Positions 8,896 through 16,860 of a stretch of 64,000 nucleotides of DNA are shown here, piece by piece (the stretch's first letter is position 1; each line of letters starts with the position of its first letter). The stretch is from assembly GCA_040219275.1 (NCBI GenBank), contig JAVJSU010000058.1, positions 1 through 64,000 on the forward strand, given 5' to 3'. This stretch comes from JAVJSU01 sp040219275 (GTDB lineage Bacteria > Chloroflexota > Anaerolineae > Aggregatilineales > Phototrophicaceae). Under the pieces are notes generated by a model that ran no database searches, had not been told where the DNA came from, and saw nothing but the letters and a program-made list of their open reading frames with translations. A program made the translations under genes and the position numbers.

Positions 8896-10194
8896 ATGTC
8901 CGATTCACCGCAAATCAGCATAACGCCAATGAGCGCACTTGTGGATACGCCTCTAAAAATTCAATTAAGCGGATTCGATCCACAACAGACGGTTATGCTC
9001 AGATCGCAGATGACGGATAGCGCGGGGATCATCTGGCAAGCGCAAGCAAACTATCAAACCGATGCAGACGGTCAGATTGATCTTGATGCACACGCACCCA
9101 TTTCCGGCACCTATACAACCGCGGACGCGATGGGATTAATCTGGTCAATGACCCCGACAACCGAAGCAGATCGCTATGCCATGTTCACCCGCCCGCCTGA
9201 TCTCGCTCCTTTGATTGTGCAGTTTGAGGCACTCATAGAGGATGAAGTCGTCGCGCAAGCTCAAGTCGAACGCTTACACATCGCGGACGGTGTTAAGCGC
9301 GTGGTCGTGCGGGAAAACGGATTATTTGGCACCCTGTTCTTGCCTGCTGGTGAAGCACCTTTCCCGGCGATCACACTCGTGAGTGGGTCTGGTGGCGGTG
9401 TGTATGAATATCGCGCCGCGCTCTTCGCCGCACATGGCTATGCCGCCTTCACCCTCGCCTATTTTAATTATGAGACTCTGCCCAAAATTCTGGTGGACAT
9501 TCCGCTGGAATATTTCCAGACGGCGATTGATTATCTTCAAAATCGCGATGATATTGACGGCGAACGATTGGCGATCACCGGAGGATCGCGCGGGGGTGAA
9601 CTTTCGCTTCTGCTTGGCTCGGTTTTTCCACAATATAAGGCGGTCATGGCGGATGTACCTAGCGGTGTTGTGTGGGGCGGATTCGGGCAAGATCCGTCTG
9701 AGGGAAATAAACCGGCATGGGTCTATAAAGGCGCTACAATTCCTTACATGGACAGTGACTATGATCCAGAAATTTATGGCTATTATGCGGATTATTCCGA
9801 ACGCGGCGAGGCAATCCCCGGCACACCCGGTTTTCTGGAAACCATGCGCCGCAATGGGACATTGATGAAATCAGCAGAAATTCAAGTCGAGAAGATTAAT
9901 GGCGCTGTGTTGCTCATTTCCGGCGAAGATGACCAGATGTGGCCCAGCACGCAATTGGCGAATGTCGCGATAGAACGCTTCAAAGCATCTGAGTTTCAAC
10001 ACCCTTACGAGCATGTGAGCTATCCGGGCGCGGGGCATCTCATAACACCACCCTATAGCCCGACCACTCCGGTGACGATGAAACATCCGGTCGATGGTGG
10101 ATTTTACGCCTTCGGTGGAGAGCCAGAGGCGATCAATCATGCCAATGTTGATTCGTGGGGCAAAAAGCTCAAATTTCTTGCGGAGCACCTGTAA
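8896..10194 (+). CDS. BAAT-like acyl-CoA thioester hydrolase / acyltransferase
   Basis: A 432-residue two-domain protein. Residues 1-125 form the beta-sandwich domain of the bile-acid-CoA:amino-acid N-acyltransferase/acyl-CoA thioesterase family. Residues 140-432 form an alpha/beta hydrolase (BAAT_C). The nucleophile is Ser231 in GGSRGGE, with Asp in SGEDDQMWPS and His in GAGHLITPPY. Ser rather than Cys favours hydrolysis over amino-acid conjugation, by family knowledge. A strong ribosome site (AAGGAGGGG) precedes ATG 8896. It is divergent from the ligase operon and shares its regulatory region, so it probably acts on the same acyl-CoA. Confidence 0.87.
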   Translation: MSDSPQISITPMSALVDTPLKIQLSGFDPQQTVMLRSQMTDSAGIIWQAQANYQTDADGQIDLDAHAPISGTYTTADAMGLIWSMTPTTEADRYAMFTRPPDLAPLIVQFEALIEDEVVAQAQVERLHIADGVKRVVVRENGLFGTLFLPAGEAPFPAITLVSGSGGGVYEYRAALFAAHGYAAFTLAYFNYETLPKILVDIPLEYFQTAIDYLQNRDDIDGERLAITGGSRGGELSLLLGSVFPQYKAVMADVPSGVVWGGFGQDPSEGNKPAWVYKGATIPYMDSDYDPEIYGYYADYSERGEAIPGTPGFLETMRRNGTLMKSAEIQVEKINGAVLLISGEDDQMWPSTQLANVAIERFKASEFQHPYEHVSYPGAGHLITPPYSPTTPVTMKHPVDGGFYAFGGEPEAINHANVDSWGKKLKFLAEHL

Positions 10195-10196
10195 TT

Positions 10197-11318
10197 ATGG
10201 AGATTATCACACAAGCACAATGGCACACAGAACTCGCGTCACGGCGGGCGGCGGCGTGGCAGATTGCTGAACAACATGAATGCGATCTTCTTCTAGTCTT
10301 TGGGAGCGAAGGACACTCGGAACCCTTCCGCTATTTGACCAATTTCGTGCCGGTCATCGGGGATGGATGGGGCATCTTGAGGGGTGCGGATGCGATGGCA
10401 TGTGTTCTCAATTTTGACTGGCAACTGACCGAGGCACGGCGTATTTCCGGCGTTGATGACTGGTATGGGCAGTTTGATCCAACGCCCGTTTTGATTGATC
10501 TTCTAGCACAAAATTCGCCACAAAAAATTGGTGTGGTTGGATTAAATCGCCTGCCGTTCACGCTTTATGAGTCGATTCGAAGTGCGTTATCTCCAGTGGA
10601 ATTTGTCGACATCGGGCAATCGGTAGCAATTCTCCGACGGCGCAAAACCCCGCTAGAAATTCAGTTATTGCGAGAGGCAGGACGCATCACCGATCACGCA
10701 TTCGAGGCAATTCGTGCAGAATTACGCCCCGGACTGAGCGAACAGGAAGTCGCCGCAAAATTGGATTACCTGATGCAACGTATGGGAGCGGGCTTGTCTT
10801 TTCCAACCACCGTTGTAAGTGGGAATGATGACCCGATAATGATTCGAATGCCTACTGATCGCCGATTACAAAAAGGTGATTCCATCATGATTGATATGGG
10901 CGCAATGGTTCAGGGCTATCAGGCGGATGCCTCACGTACTTTCGTACTTGGTGAATCATCGCCCATGCAAACGAAAGTCTGGTCGATTGTGAAAGATGCC
11001 TATGATGCCGCACTCGCACAAATTCGCCCCGGTGTGCCGTGTAATGCGACACATCAGGCGGCAATTAAAGTGATTGAAGGCGCGGGTTATGAGTTGATAC
11101 ATCGTGTCGGGCATGGCATCGGGTTAGCAACCTCGTTTGAATGGCCCAGCCTTATCAGCGAAACCACGCCCTTTGAAGCGGGGATGACCGTGTGTATTGA
11201 ACCGGGCATTTATGTGAAAGGTGCGGGCAATATGAAATTAGAAGATGATGTGGTCGTCACCGACAATGGAGTCGAATTGCTGACGAAGAGTAGCCATGAG
11301 ATACAAATTGAATGGTGA
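10197..11318 (+). CDS. M24 metallopeptidase (Xaa-Pro aminopeptidase-like)
   Basis: A 373-residue pita-bread hydrolase with a creatinase-type N-terminal domain (1-135) and an M24 catalytic domain. Dimetal ligands are visible: Asp in IDMGAMVQG and ADASRT, His in VGHGIGL, Glu in IEPGIYV and Glu in LEDDVVV. Substrates of the family are Xaa-Pro dipeptides, creatine or related amides. The usual substrate-binding His in the preceding loop (MxHxxP type) is replaced here by Arg (MIRMP), so a non-peptide substrate is possible. ATG 10197 is 2 bp after the previous stop, implying co-transcription with the BAAT-like hydrolase. Confidence 0.88.
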   Translation: MEIITQAQWHTELASRRAAAWQIAEQHECDLLLVFGSEGHSEPFRYLTNFVPVIGDGWGILRGADAMACVLNFDWQLTEARRISGVDDWYGQFDPTPVLIDLLAQNSPQKIGVVGLNRLPFTLYESIRSALSPVEFVDIGQSVAILRRRKTPLEIQLLREAGRITDHAFEAIRAELRPGLSEQEVAAKLDYLMQRMGAGLSFPTTVVSGNDDPIMIRMPTDRRLQKGDSIMIDMGAMVQGYQADASRTFVLGESSPMQTKVWSIVKDAYDAALAQIRPGVPCNATHQAAIKVIEGAGYELIHRVGHGIGLATSFEWPSLISETTPFEAGMTVCIEPGIYVKGAGNMKLEDDVVVTDNGVELLTKSSHEIQIEW

Positions 11319-11635
11319 TTATTCTCTGCGATGTCAAGTCCAGTGTTAAGCCAAGGCATTGGCTTGTGAGATGTGAACAGGTGTACGAAGGTATACGAAT
11401 AATCGTGACTAGAGGCATTAGGACTGGTAGCCTATATCGTTCAGCTTAATTTCAAATAGAATGTCCGAATCAAACTAAAAATTCAAAGTTTAATACCATC
11501 AATTCTCGGAGTGATTATGTACATCGCCACCCTGTATTTTATGCTCAGATTATGAGGCAAATTTTCACCTCAACCACATTTTTAGAATCTGTTTAACCCC
11601 TAAAGACTATAAACTTTTTGTCCGCACGTTAACCA
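11319..11635. other. Gene-free AT-rich stretch at the left flank of the element scar
   Basis: 317 bp without a supportable gene. A hairpin AAGCCAA-GGCA-TTGGCTT (11348-11365) follows the peptidase gene and could be a weak terminator, though no T-run follows it. The rest is AT-rich with no recognisable tRNA, integrase or att repeat. The left boundary of the decayed element probably lies here. Confidence 0.4.
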
Positions 11636-12562
11636 TCAATTCTGCACCGCTAAACTATAATTCATCCGCGCCTGCTCAAACACATTATCCGCCTCACACC
11701 AGATCAATCGTTGAGAAAGATACGTTTCCGGCACATTGGTGACCGGGTTGTATGGCTCGAAGATTGTTACACCATGTCGCTTGCCAACATGAAAATAGCG
11801 TCTACGTTTCAGATCGCCATCGCGTCGTCCGACCTTACGTAAATAATCGCTACACGCATGAAATGGATCAACGGAAGAATTCGCCTTCTGTGTAAAATAG
11901 AGCCTACCAGAACTGAGCAACGCGGCATCCCCTATAGCACCACGCTGTTCGGCTTGCACAATTTCACCTTGAATCGCTTTACGTATCTTCTTCGCTTTTC
12001 CGGTACGCGGATGTTGCTGGATATTGCTTCTAACGGTGTATGTGTTTGGTAATCGCCACGCGGCAGAATTTGTGCCATCGCGATTGAGTGTTAAATAGGC
12101 GTGTGCTGGAACATGGTCAGTGGAGGTGTTGTTCTGTTGGGCGTAATTTGCCTGCTTGCCGATGTGAGCGATCTCTTCCCATTTCAATAATGTCGGAATA
12201 GACACATGCCACAAAGTACACAGCATATCCCTGCTAATGGTTATGCCTTCTCGCTCAGAGTCTTTTGTCGCCATCCACGCGGCATAAAGCTGTGCAGTTG
12301 CTTCTTGAATCCCACCGGATAAATCAACTTCCACACGGCGTTTACCCGGCTTGTTAGTCTCAATGATATTTGCATATTCCTGCATTATCGCTGACTTGAC
12401 TAGACCTTTTGCCACACGCAATTGACCAGATAAATAAATTCGCCCTGTTCGAGCATCAAGTGTCCAGTATCCCTGATTGATGCCTTCCTTTATAAGTCTG
12501 CGGGCATGACGTTTGCTCGTCGCAACTCCTGCATCCTTCCAAACGTTTTCAAGTGCGTTACG
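11636..12562 (-). pseudogene. Headless replication/HTH-like plasmid protein
   Basis: An open frame of 309 codons with no clear start: it runs in frame directly out of the TAG that ends the parB remnant at 12563. The nearest usable starts are a GTG at 12421 and internal ATGs such as MQEYANII. The first residues (NVWKDAGVATSKRHARRLIKE) resemble an HTH-containing plasmid protein. The middle has DMLCTLWHVSIPTLLKWE, which looks like a second helix-turn-helix. The C-terminal part is basic (KVGRRDGDLKRRR). I do not recognise the family with certainty; it may be a replication or partition accessory protein. It is most easily read as the 3' part of a gene fused by deletion to parB. Confidence 0.5.
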
Positions 12563-13021
12563 CTAAACCCCTTCAGTGACATCCACCACTGTGAGCGGGT
12601 TGACCTGTCCATCGTCGCGGATCGTGATTGCGAGATTAACCAGATCGGTCAGCAGGATTTCTTCAGGTGATTTCTTGGATTTTTGATCCGGCTCTGTTTC
12701 GTCATCCGGATTGGGAAGCATATCTAACAATCCTTCGAACGGCTGACCGTGCTGACGGGCGGAAATCTGTGCCGACTGCACCAATTCTCGGAGGGCTTGT
12801 GATGGCGTAAGTCGGTTTTCATGAAAGCGTTGATGAATACTTTCCGGTAATACCCGTCGTGGTTGAATGGGATCGGGACGGACAAGTTCGAGCAGTATGC
12901 GTTCGACCCTCAAGCCCTGTTCTTGAAACTGCAAATCAAATTCTCCGCCAAGCATTTCTTCGGTCACTGAAGCCAGCAGAGCATCCATGTGGGCGGTGTT
13001 GTCGCGTTTGTTCCGGCTCAT
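12563..13021 (-). pseudogene. Truncated ParB-like partition protein
   Basis: 152 residues matching the N-terminal part of a ParB/RepB-like nuclease-fold protein. LRVERILLELVRPDPIQPRR is the entry to the fold, and IRDDGQVNPLTVVDVTEGV is the strand before the GERR box. The protein stops at a TAG exactly where the GERR motif should follow, so the DNA-binding half is absent. ATG 13021 overlaps the parA stop by ATGA, as in working parAB operons. The frame downstream of the TAG stays open for 309 codons but carries unrelated sequence, so I favour a deletion junction over a simple nonsense mutation. Confidence 0.6.
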
Positions 13022-13557
13022 GCGGCACCGCCTTTCGAGATGCCGCGCACGAGAGATCCGACCAATCGGGCATAGGCTTTGCTGGCGGAGGCTTTGGGAT
13101 CGTAGGTGTAGACACTCTGATGGTTGCGATGGGCATACGAAATCGCTTCATTTGCCGGGATAACACCGCATAGTAATTTGCCCAGTAAAGAATGCCCCTT
13201 AAGTTCATCCAGCAGATGCCGATGTCCGCGAACGCGTTTGTCCATCTTGGTGACGAGAATGCCACTCACGCGCAGATGTGGTACGCGCCAGCCATCACGA
13301 ATATTATTGATCTTGCCGATCACACTCATCAGACCAACGGTTTCCAGATAGCGAGGTTCCACTGGGACAATCGCGTCAGTCGCCGCCAGCAATCCCATTT
13401 CTGTCATCAGCGAAAATGATGGACGGGTGTCAATCACGATGGCGGCATAATGGGACGAGATCTTCGAAAGCGGATCGGCGAGGCGATACGGCGCTCCCGC
13501 GATCCCTGTGAGTTCGAGTCCAGGTCTCCCAGCAAAAGAAAACCCGTTACTAACCAT
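13018..13557 (-). pseudogene. ParA ATPase lacking its N-terminal half
   Basis: The C-terminal part of a ParA/MinD partition ATPase. AAIVIDTRPSFSLMTEMGLLAATDAIVPVEPR (residues 35-70) is interpreted as the Walker B/switch region, followed by SGILVTKMDKR and the C-terminal helices. The Walker A box (KGGxGKT) and about 100 upstream residues are missing. Homology begins close to 13511; codons between there and ATG 13557 read through a tRNA fragment and a terminator hairpin and are not native. The gene was evidently cut when the element integrated or rearranged at the tRNA site, so it should not bind ATP. Confidence 0.65.
13512..13532 (+). other. 3' tRNA fragment, probable attachment site
   Basis: The 21 bases read as the 3' end of a tRNA: T-loop GTTCGAGT, 3' T-stem CCAGG, 3' acceptor strand TCTCCCA and discriminator G. 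The five bases upstream (49-53 equivalent) do not pair with CCAGG, so tRNA identity stops at the T-loop. This is the classic remnant left when an element integrates into a tRNA 3' end. It lies exactly at the end of parA homology and is followed by a strong terminator, as behind a real tRNA gene. Confidence 0.6.
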
Positions 13558-13575
13558 AAAGTAACGGGTTTTTTA
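13541..13575 (+). terminator. Strong bidirectional terminator behind the tRNA fragment
   Basis: A perfect 10-bp stem, AACCCGTTAC (13541-13550) with GTAACGGGTT (13561-13570), followed by a T-run. The opposite strand also ends in T-rich sequence. It probably once terminated the tRNA transcript. Confidence 0.85.
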
Positions 13576-13693
13576 TATCTATGCCGCACCAACCACACTT
13601 CAAACACAAAACCTACGCAATCACCACCACACTCTAATTGAGTAATCGCCTCCCACAAATTATCATGGAGATATTGAATTCGGGTGGGGAAAT

Positions 13694-14047
13694 ATGCAGA
13701 CAACGCTGGCACAACAACTCATCATTTTTTCATTCAGCACCAGCCTATTTATGATGTTCCTCGTCGGTGTCATTATGTGTATTTCCATATTACGGATAAT
13801 GCGCCTGCAACGCTTAGAACTTGCCTACATTCAAGCCAATAGAATGCCTTTGCGTGGAACTACTAACGTGCATCAACCTGAATATAAGCGCCAATATGCC
13901 AGCAGGGATACCCGCCCCCGCCGACCTAAATTCAACACCACCCCTACAACTCAAGTTGATATTCAGATCACTTCACCAGAATCCACCCTCATTGATGCAC
14001 CTTATAAACCACGTCCCGTCTCACAACGTTCTGAAAAAATTGGTTAA
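13694..14047 (+). CDS. Hypothetical single-pass membrane protein
   Basis: 117 residues. One strong TM helix lies at about residues 8-30 (LIIFSFSTSLFMMFLVGVIM), followed by a basic, Pro/Arg-rich cytoplasmic tail with low complexity (RDTRPRRPKF, TTPTTQ). A good ribosome site (GGGTGGGG) precedes ATG 13694. No family is recognised. It lies just outside the tRNA-fragment scar and could be native or part of a neighbouring island. Confidence 0.55.
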   Translation: MQTTLAQQLIIFSFSTSLFMMFLVGVIMCISILRIMRLQRLELAYIQANRMPLRGTTNVHQPEYKRQYASRDTRPRRPKFNTTPTTQVDIQITSPESTLIDAPYKPRPVSQRSEKIG

Positions 14048-14165
14048 CTTGACCTCGACAGGCAAACAAATTGTTGTAGGATTACTTAACGATCAGTTTA
14101 TTTTGCAACTGATGTCTTCTGTAAATAACTATTCATCAAACTAAATTGGAATTTGGAGGGGTGCT

Positions 14166-14402
14166 GTGGGGCAATCGCCTAACCCTAATTTTGACGGTAA
14201 ATCAGTTTCACGGATTGGTCTAAGCGGTGCAGTTCTTGGGATTGTCGCCATAGGTTTGTTTGTGGGATTGTGGGTCATCCTCGGCAACGCCAATGTAGAT
14301 GATTTTCCGCGCCTGATAATCTCTGTTTGTGTACCGCCCGCGCTGATGACCGCCTTCCTCGGCGTGTATATCCTCGTGATGGGTGGTAAAAATGCTGAAT
14401 AG
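14166..14402 (+). CDS. Small two-TM membrane protein
   Basis: 78 residues starting at GTG 14166, with GGAGGGG five bases upstream. Two TM helices lie at about residues 19-39 (GLSGAVLGIVAIGLFVGLW) and 52-72. The connecting loop is acidic (NANVDDFPR). Function unknown. It ends one base before the convergent methyltransferase stop. Confidence 0.6.
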   Translation: MGQSPNPNFDGKSVSRIGLSGAVLGIVAIGLFVGLWVILGNANVDDFPRLIISVCVPPALMTAFLGVYILVMGGKNAE

Positions 14403-15110
14403 CTACACCGTGCTATCAACAGGCGTTTTTACGAAGCGATACACCATCACAACCGGCACATCACGTCCCTCAATCCGTAAACGTGGTTCTTGAATCGCGT
14501 CTAAGCGAAGTCCAGCTCCTCTTGCGGCAGACCAATACGCACTATGTAAATGGGCGTAATGTTCAACGGCAAAGGTCTGTCCATCCGGCGCGGTAAAGGT
14601 TCTCTGTTTGCCGGAAAGAAACAAATAGGGATGAAAGTCGCTCATAAGGACTACGCCACCCGTTTTGAGCACCCTGCTTATTTCTGCAATGGCGGGTTCA
14701 AGCGCAGGGATATGCCCCACCGCCAACCCACACAGCACAACGTCCACAGATGCACGCTTCAATGGAATATTCGTCAATGTCGCCTGACCAAATTGTGGCG
14801 ATTGTTGCCCTAAGTTTTGCACACCTGTTTTGAGCATCTCCAGCGAGTTATCAAACGCAATCACCTGTTTCGCGCCACGTTCTTGTGCAAGACGGCTGAA
14901 TCGACCACTGCCACAGGCGAGGTCTAGTACAACCTTATCTTTTAAGGCTGGCATCAGCGCAAGCATGGCAGTTTCTTCAGCTTGCATCAGCGGATTATGG
15001 ACATGCGGCGGATAATTCTGCGCCCACAACGCATACGCATCAAGGCTTGATAGGGTTTGAACAGGTGGACGTGACGATGCATTGAGGCGCTTCAGGAATT
15101 GTCGAATCAC
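14403..15110 (-). CDS. SAM-dependent methyltransferase, class I
   Basis: 235 residues. The SAM-binding motif I is VVLDLACGSGRFSRLA (about 60-75), with motif II around IAFDNSLEML and the post-motif VLCGLAVGHI and LKTGGVVLMSDFHPYL, all typical of Methyltransf_11/UbiE-like enzymes. Substrate is unknown. The start is a GTG at 15110, two bases after the stop of the preceding membrane protein, so the radical SAM, membrane protein and methyltransferase genes form a three-gene operon; a lipid or quinone-like substrate is possible. Confidence 0.85.
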   Translation of the reverse strand: MIRQFLKRLNASSRPPVQTLSSLDAYALWAQNYPPHVHNPLMQAEETAMLALMPALKDKVVLDLACGSGRFSRLAQERGAKQVIAFDNSLEMLKTGVQNLGQQSPQFGQATLTNIPLKRASVDVVLCGLAVGHIPALEPAIAEISRVLKTGGVVLMSDFHPYLFLSGKQRTFTAPDGQTFAVEHYAHLHSAYWSAARGAGLRLDAIQEPRLRIEGRDVPVVMVYRFVKTPVDSTV

Positions 15111-15111
15111 G

Positions 15112-15624
15112 CTAAAATACGATCTCGTCTTTGGTGACGGTTGCCATAATAATCAGATCCGCCCATTGGAAAAAAGCACGGTTGTTGCTGTTAAACAAGA
15201 GGCGCGTCCTGAGTGGCAAACGCAACCACATATAGGCGATGCGGCGGCGTTCGTCACGCTCGGTGCGGGCGCGTAAATCATGATACCACGGCGGAAATGG
15301 CGGAAATTCTTGTAAATATTCGCGGACGCTATCCGGTATAAAATTTGAAACCATGTACACAATAATTACCAGAAAAACGCCCACAGCCATAATAAAGGAT
15401 GGCAGGTTGAATATTTCGGAAAATGCAAGCTGTGTAGAAATCAGAAAAATCCCCAGCCACAACATCATACGGGGTAGCGGGTAAAAGTGATTTTCGTCGT
15501 CACCGTATTTTTCAAAGAGCGCGAGCAAGGGCGCTTTGTGCATACCGATCATCACCAGAATTAATCGAATTAAAAGAAAGCCACTGATTAAAAATATTGG
15601 AAGAACGGCAACAAGTGCTAACAT
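15112..15624 (-). CDS. Hypothetical integral membrane protein
   Basis: 170 residues with three to four TM helices: an N-terminal VAVLPIFLISGFLLIRLILV segment, then two close helices near residues 55-95, followed by a charged C-terminal domain (RARTERDERRR). No family is recognised. It sits 7 bp downstream of the radical SAM gene and 2 bp upstream of the methyltransferase, so it may anchor or feed these enzymes at the membrane. Confidence 0.7.
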   Translation of the reverse strand: MLALVAVLPIFLISGFLLIRLILVMIGMHKAPLLALFEKYGDDENHFYPLPRMMLWLGIFLISTQLAFSEIFNLPSFIMAVGVFLVIIVYMVSNFIPDSVREYLQEFPPFPPWYHDLRARTERDERRRIAYMWLRLPLRTRLLFNSNNRAFFQWADLIIMATVTKDEIVF

Positions 15625-15631
15625 TTTTGGT

Positions 15632-16690
15632 TTACATCGTTAATAAGGCTTGCGGATTTTTATACAGAGGACACACACAGCCAATACATTCTTTACGCTC
15701 ACCGGCTCGATAGGCGCGGCGCAACGCTCGTGCATCAGCATTGTTGATAACTTCATGCAACTGTCCCCCATTCGTGTCAATTTTACCGTATTCCGGCAAA
15801 AAATAACACGGACGGAGCGTCCCATCAACTTCGATCACCGTGCTAAAGTGTGGCGCATTGCATCGTGGGGCTGTTGGCTCCCCCTGCCCGTGCATCGCAT
15901 AAAAATAATCCAGCAAAATCCGGCGCAATTTTTGTGGCGATTCGCCAATCAATCCACACCGAAAATCATCTGCATAATTGACCGCGAGATCATCAAGAAT
16001 CAAGCTGAGTGCCTCAACATCCTCACGGCTTAATGCGGCGGTATCTTCACGCGGGGGCATCACCACCAGATCAGGATCAACCACAAAGCGCGGACCAAAC
16101 GCATACGGGTTATCGACATCAACGGCGAGAAAACTCACACGATTGACATCAACAGCACGTGCAGAATCAATAATTTGTGATATCTCACGATAATTTAGCC
16201 GTTGAATCGTCGTCCGTGTGACCACCGGAATATTAAGTTGACGCACAGCGCGAATACCGTCCAACACAAGATCAAACGCATCCACGCCGCGTATGGCTTC
16301 ATAGGTCTCGGCAGTGCCACCGTCCAAACTGACGATCACCTCATCCACCGCTCCTACCAAACGTTCAGCATCTTTCCGCAAGAGTAAGCCGTTCGTCAGA
16401 AACATGGTATAAATGCCCTGCTCACGGAAACGCCGTGCAATGCGATCCCATTCTGGATGTTGCATTGCCTCGCCACCGCTCAAAAGGACGGCACGCACAC
16501 CCAGACTCGCACATTCGTCAGCAATCGTATCGACGAGGCGCATGTCCATATTTTTACGCGGATTTCGCCAGATGTCACACGTCAGGCAACGGCTATTACA
16601 GCCATCTGTCAAATACAGGACGACCAGCGGCAAACTGTACAGTTTATCGCCCATCAAGTTAAGTAATCGTTTTGCTCTCATGGCACGCAT
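15632..16690 (-). CDS. Radical SAM protein with SPASM-like C-terminus
   Basis: About 352 residues from ATG 16690; a TTG further upstream is less convincing. The [4Fe-4S]-SAM cluster motif Cys31-x3-Cys35-x2-Cys38 (DGCNSRCLTCDIW) is followed by the radical SAM barrel with LSGGEAMQHPEW. The C-terminus has further Cys residues (CNAPHF, LRPCYFLP, CIGCVCPLY) that fit a SPASM/twitch domain with auxiliary clusters. Relatives modify peptides, lipids or cofactors. The neighbours are a membrane protein and a methyltransferase; no precursor peptide is apparent. Confidence 0.85.
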   Translation of the reverse strand: MRAMRAKRLLNLMGDKLYSLPLVVLYLTDGCNSRCLTCDIWRNPRKNMDMRLVDTIADECASLGVRAVLLSGGEAMQHPEWDRIARRFREQGIYTMFLTNGLLLRKDAERLVGAVDEVIVSLDGGTAETYEAIRGVDAFDLVLDGIRAVRQLNIPVVTRTTIQRLNYREISQIIDSARAVDVNRVSFLAVDVDNPYAFGPRFVVDPDLVVMPPREDTAALSREDVEALSLILDDLAVNYADDFRCGLIGESPQKLRRILLDYFYAMHGQGEPTAPRCNAPHFSTVIEVDGTLRPCYFLPEYGKIDTNGGQLHEVINNADARALRRAYRAGERKECIGCVCPLYKNPQALLTM

Positions 16691-16860
16691 TATAAACGCT
16701 ACAGGGGGTGAGAAGCAATTACGCGACAAAATTCTAGTAATTAGTCCTCTAGTACAAAAGTTTTAAAATCAGACCATTTATTAGCGTTGGAATTCTGCAA
16801 GATGTGATAGAATACTGACTACTTACCTGACTCATTCGAGAAAATAATCCGACTAATTTT

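Noticed and set aside
12563..12565. In-frame TAG as possible recoding (pyrrolysine or readthrough)
   Set aside because: The downstream sequence is not the expected ParB continuation, the flanking parA is also broken, and no amber-suppressing system is visible. A deletion scar explains it better.
13512..13532. Complete tRNA gene
   Set aside because: Only the T-loop to acceptor end is present; the 5' T-stem does not pair and no anticodon or D-arm lies upstream.
16790..16860. Promoter upstream of the AlbA_2 gene (TTGGAA ... TAGAAT)
   Set aside because: The spacing is about 15 bp, shorter than standard, and the sequence is AT-rich enough for chance matches.
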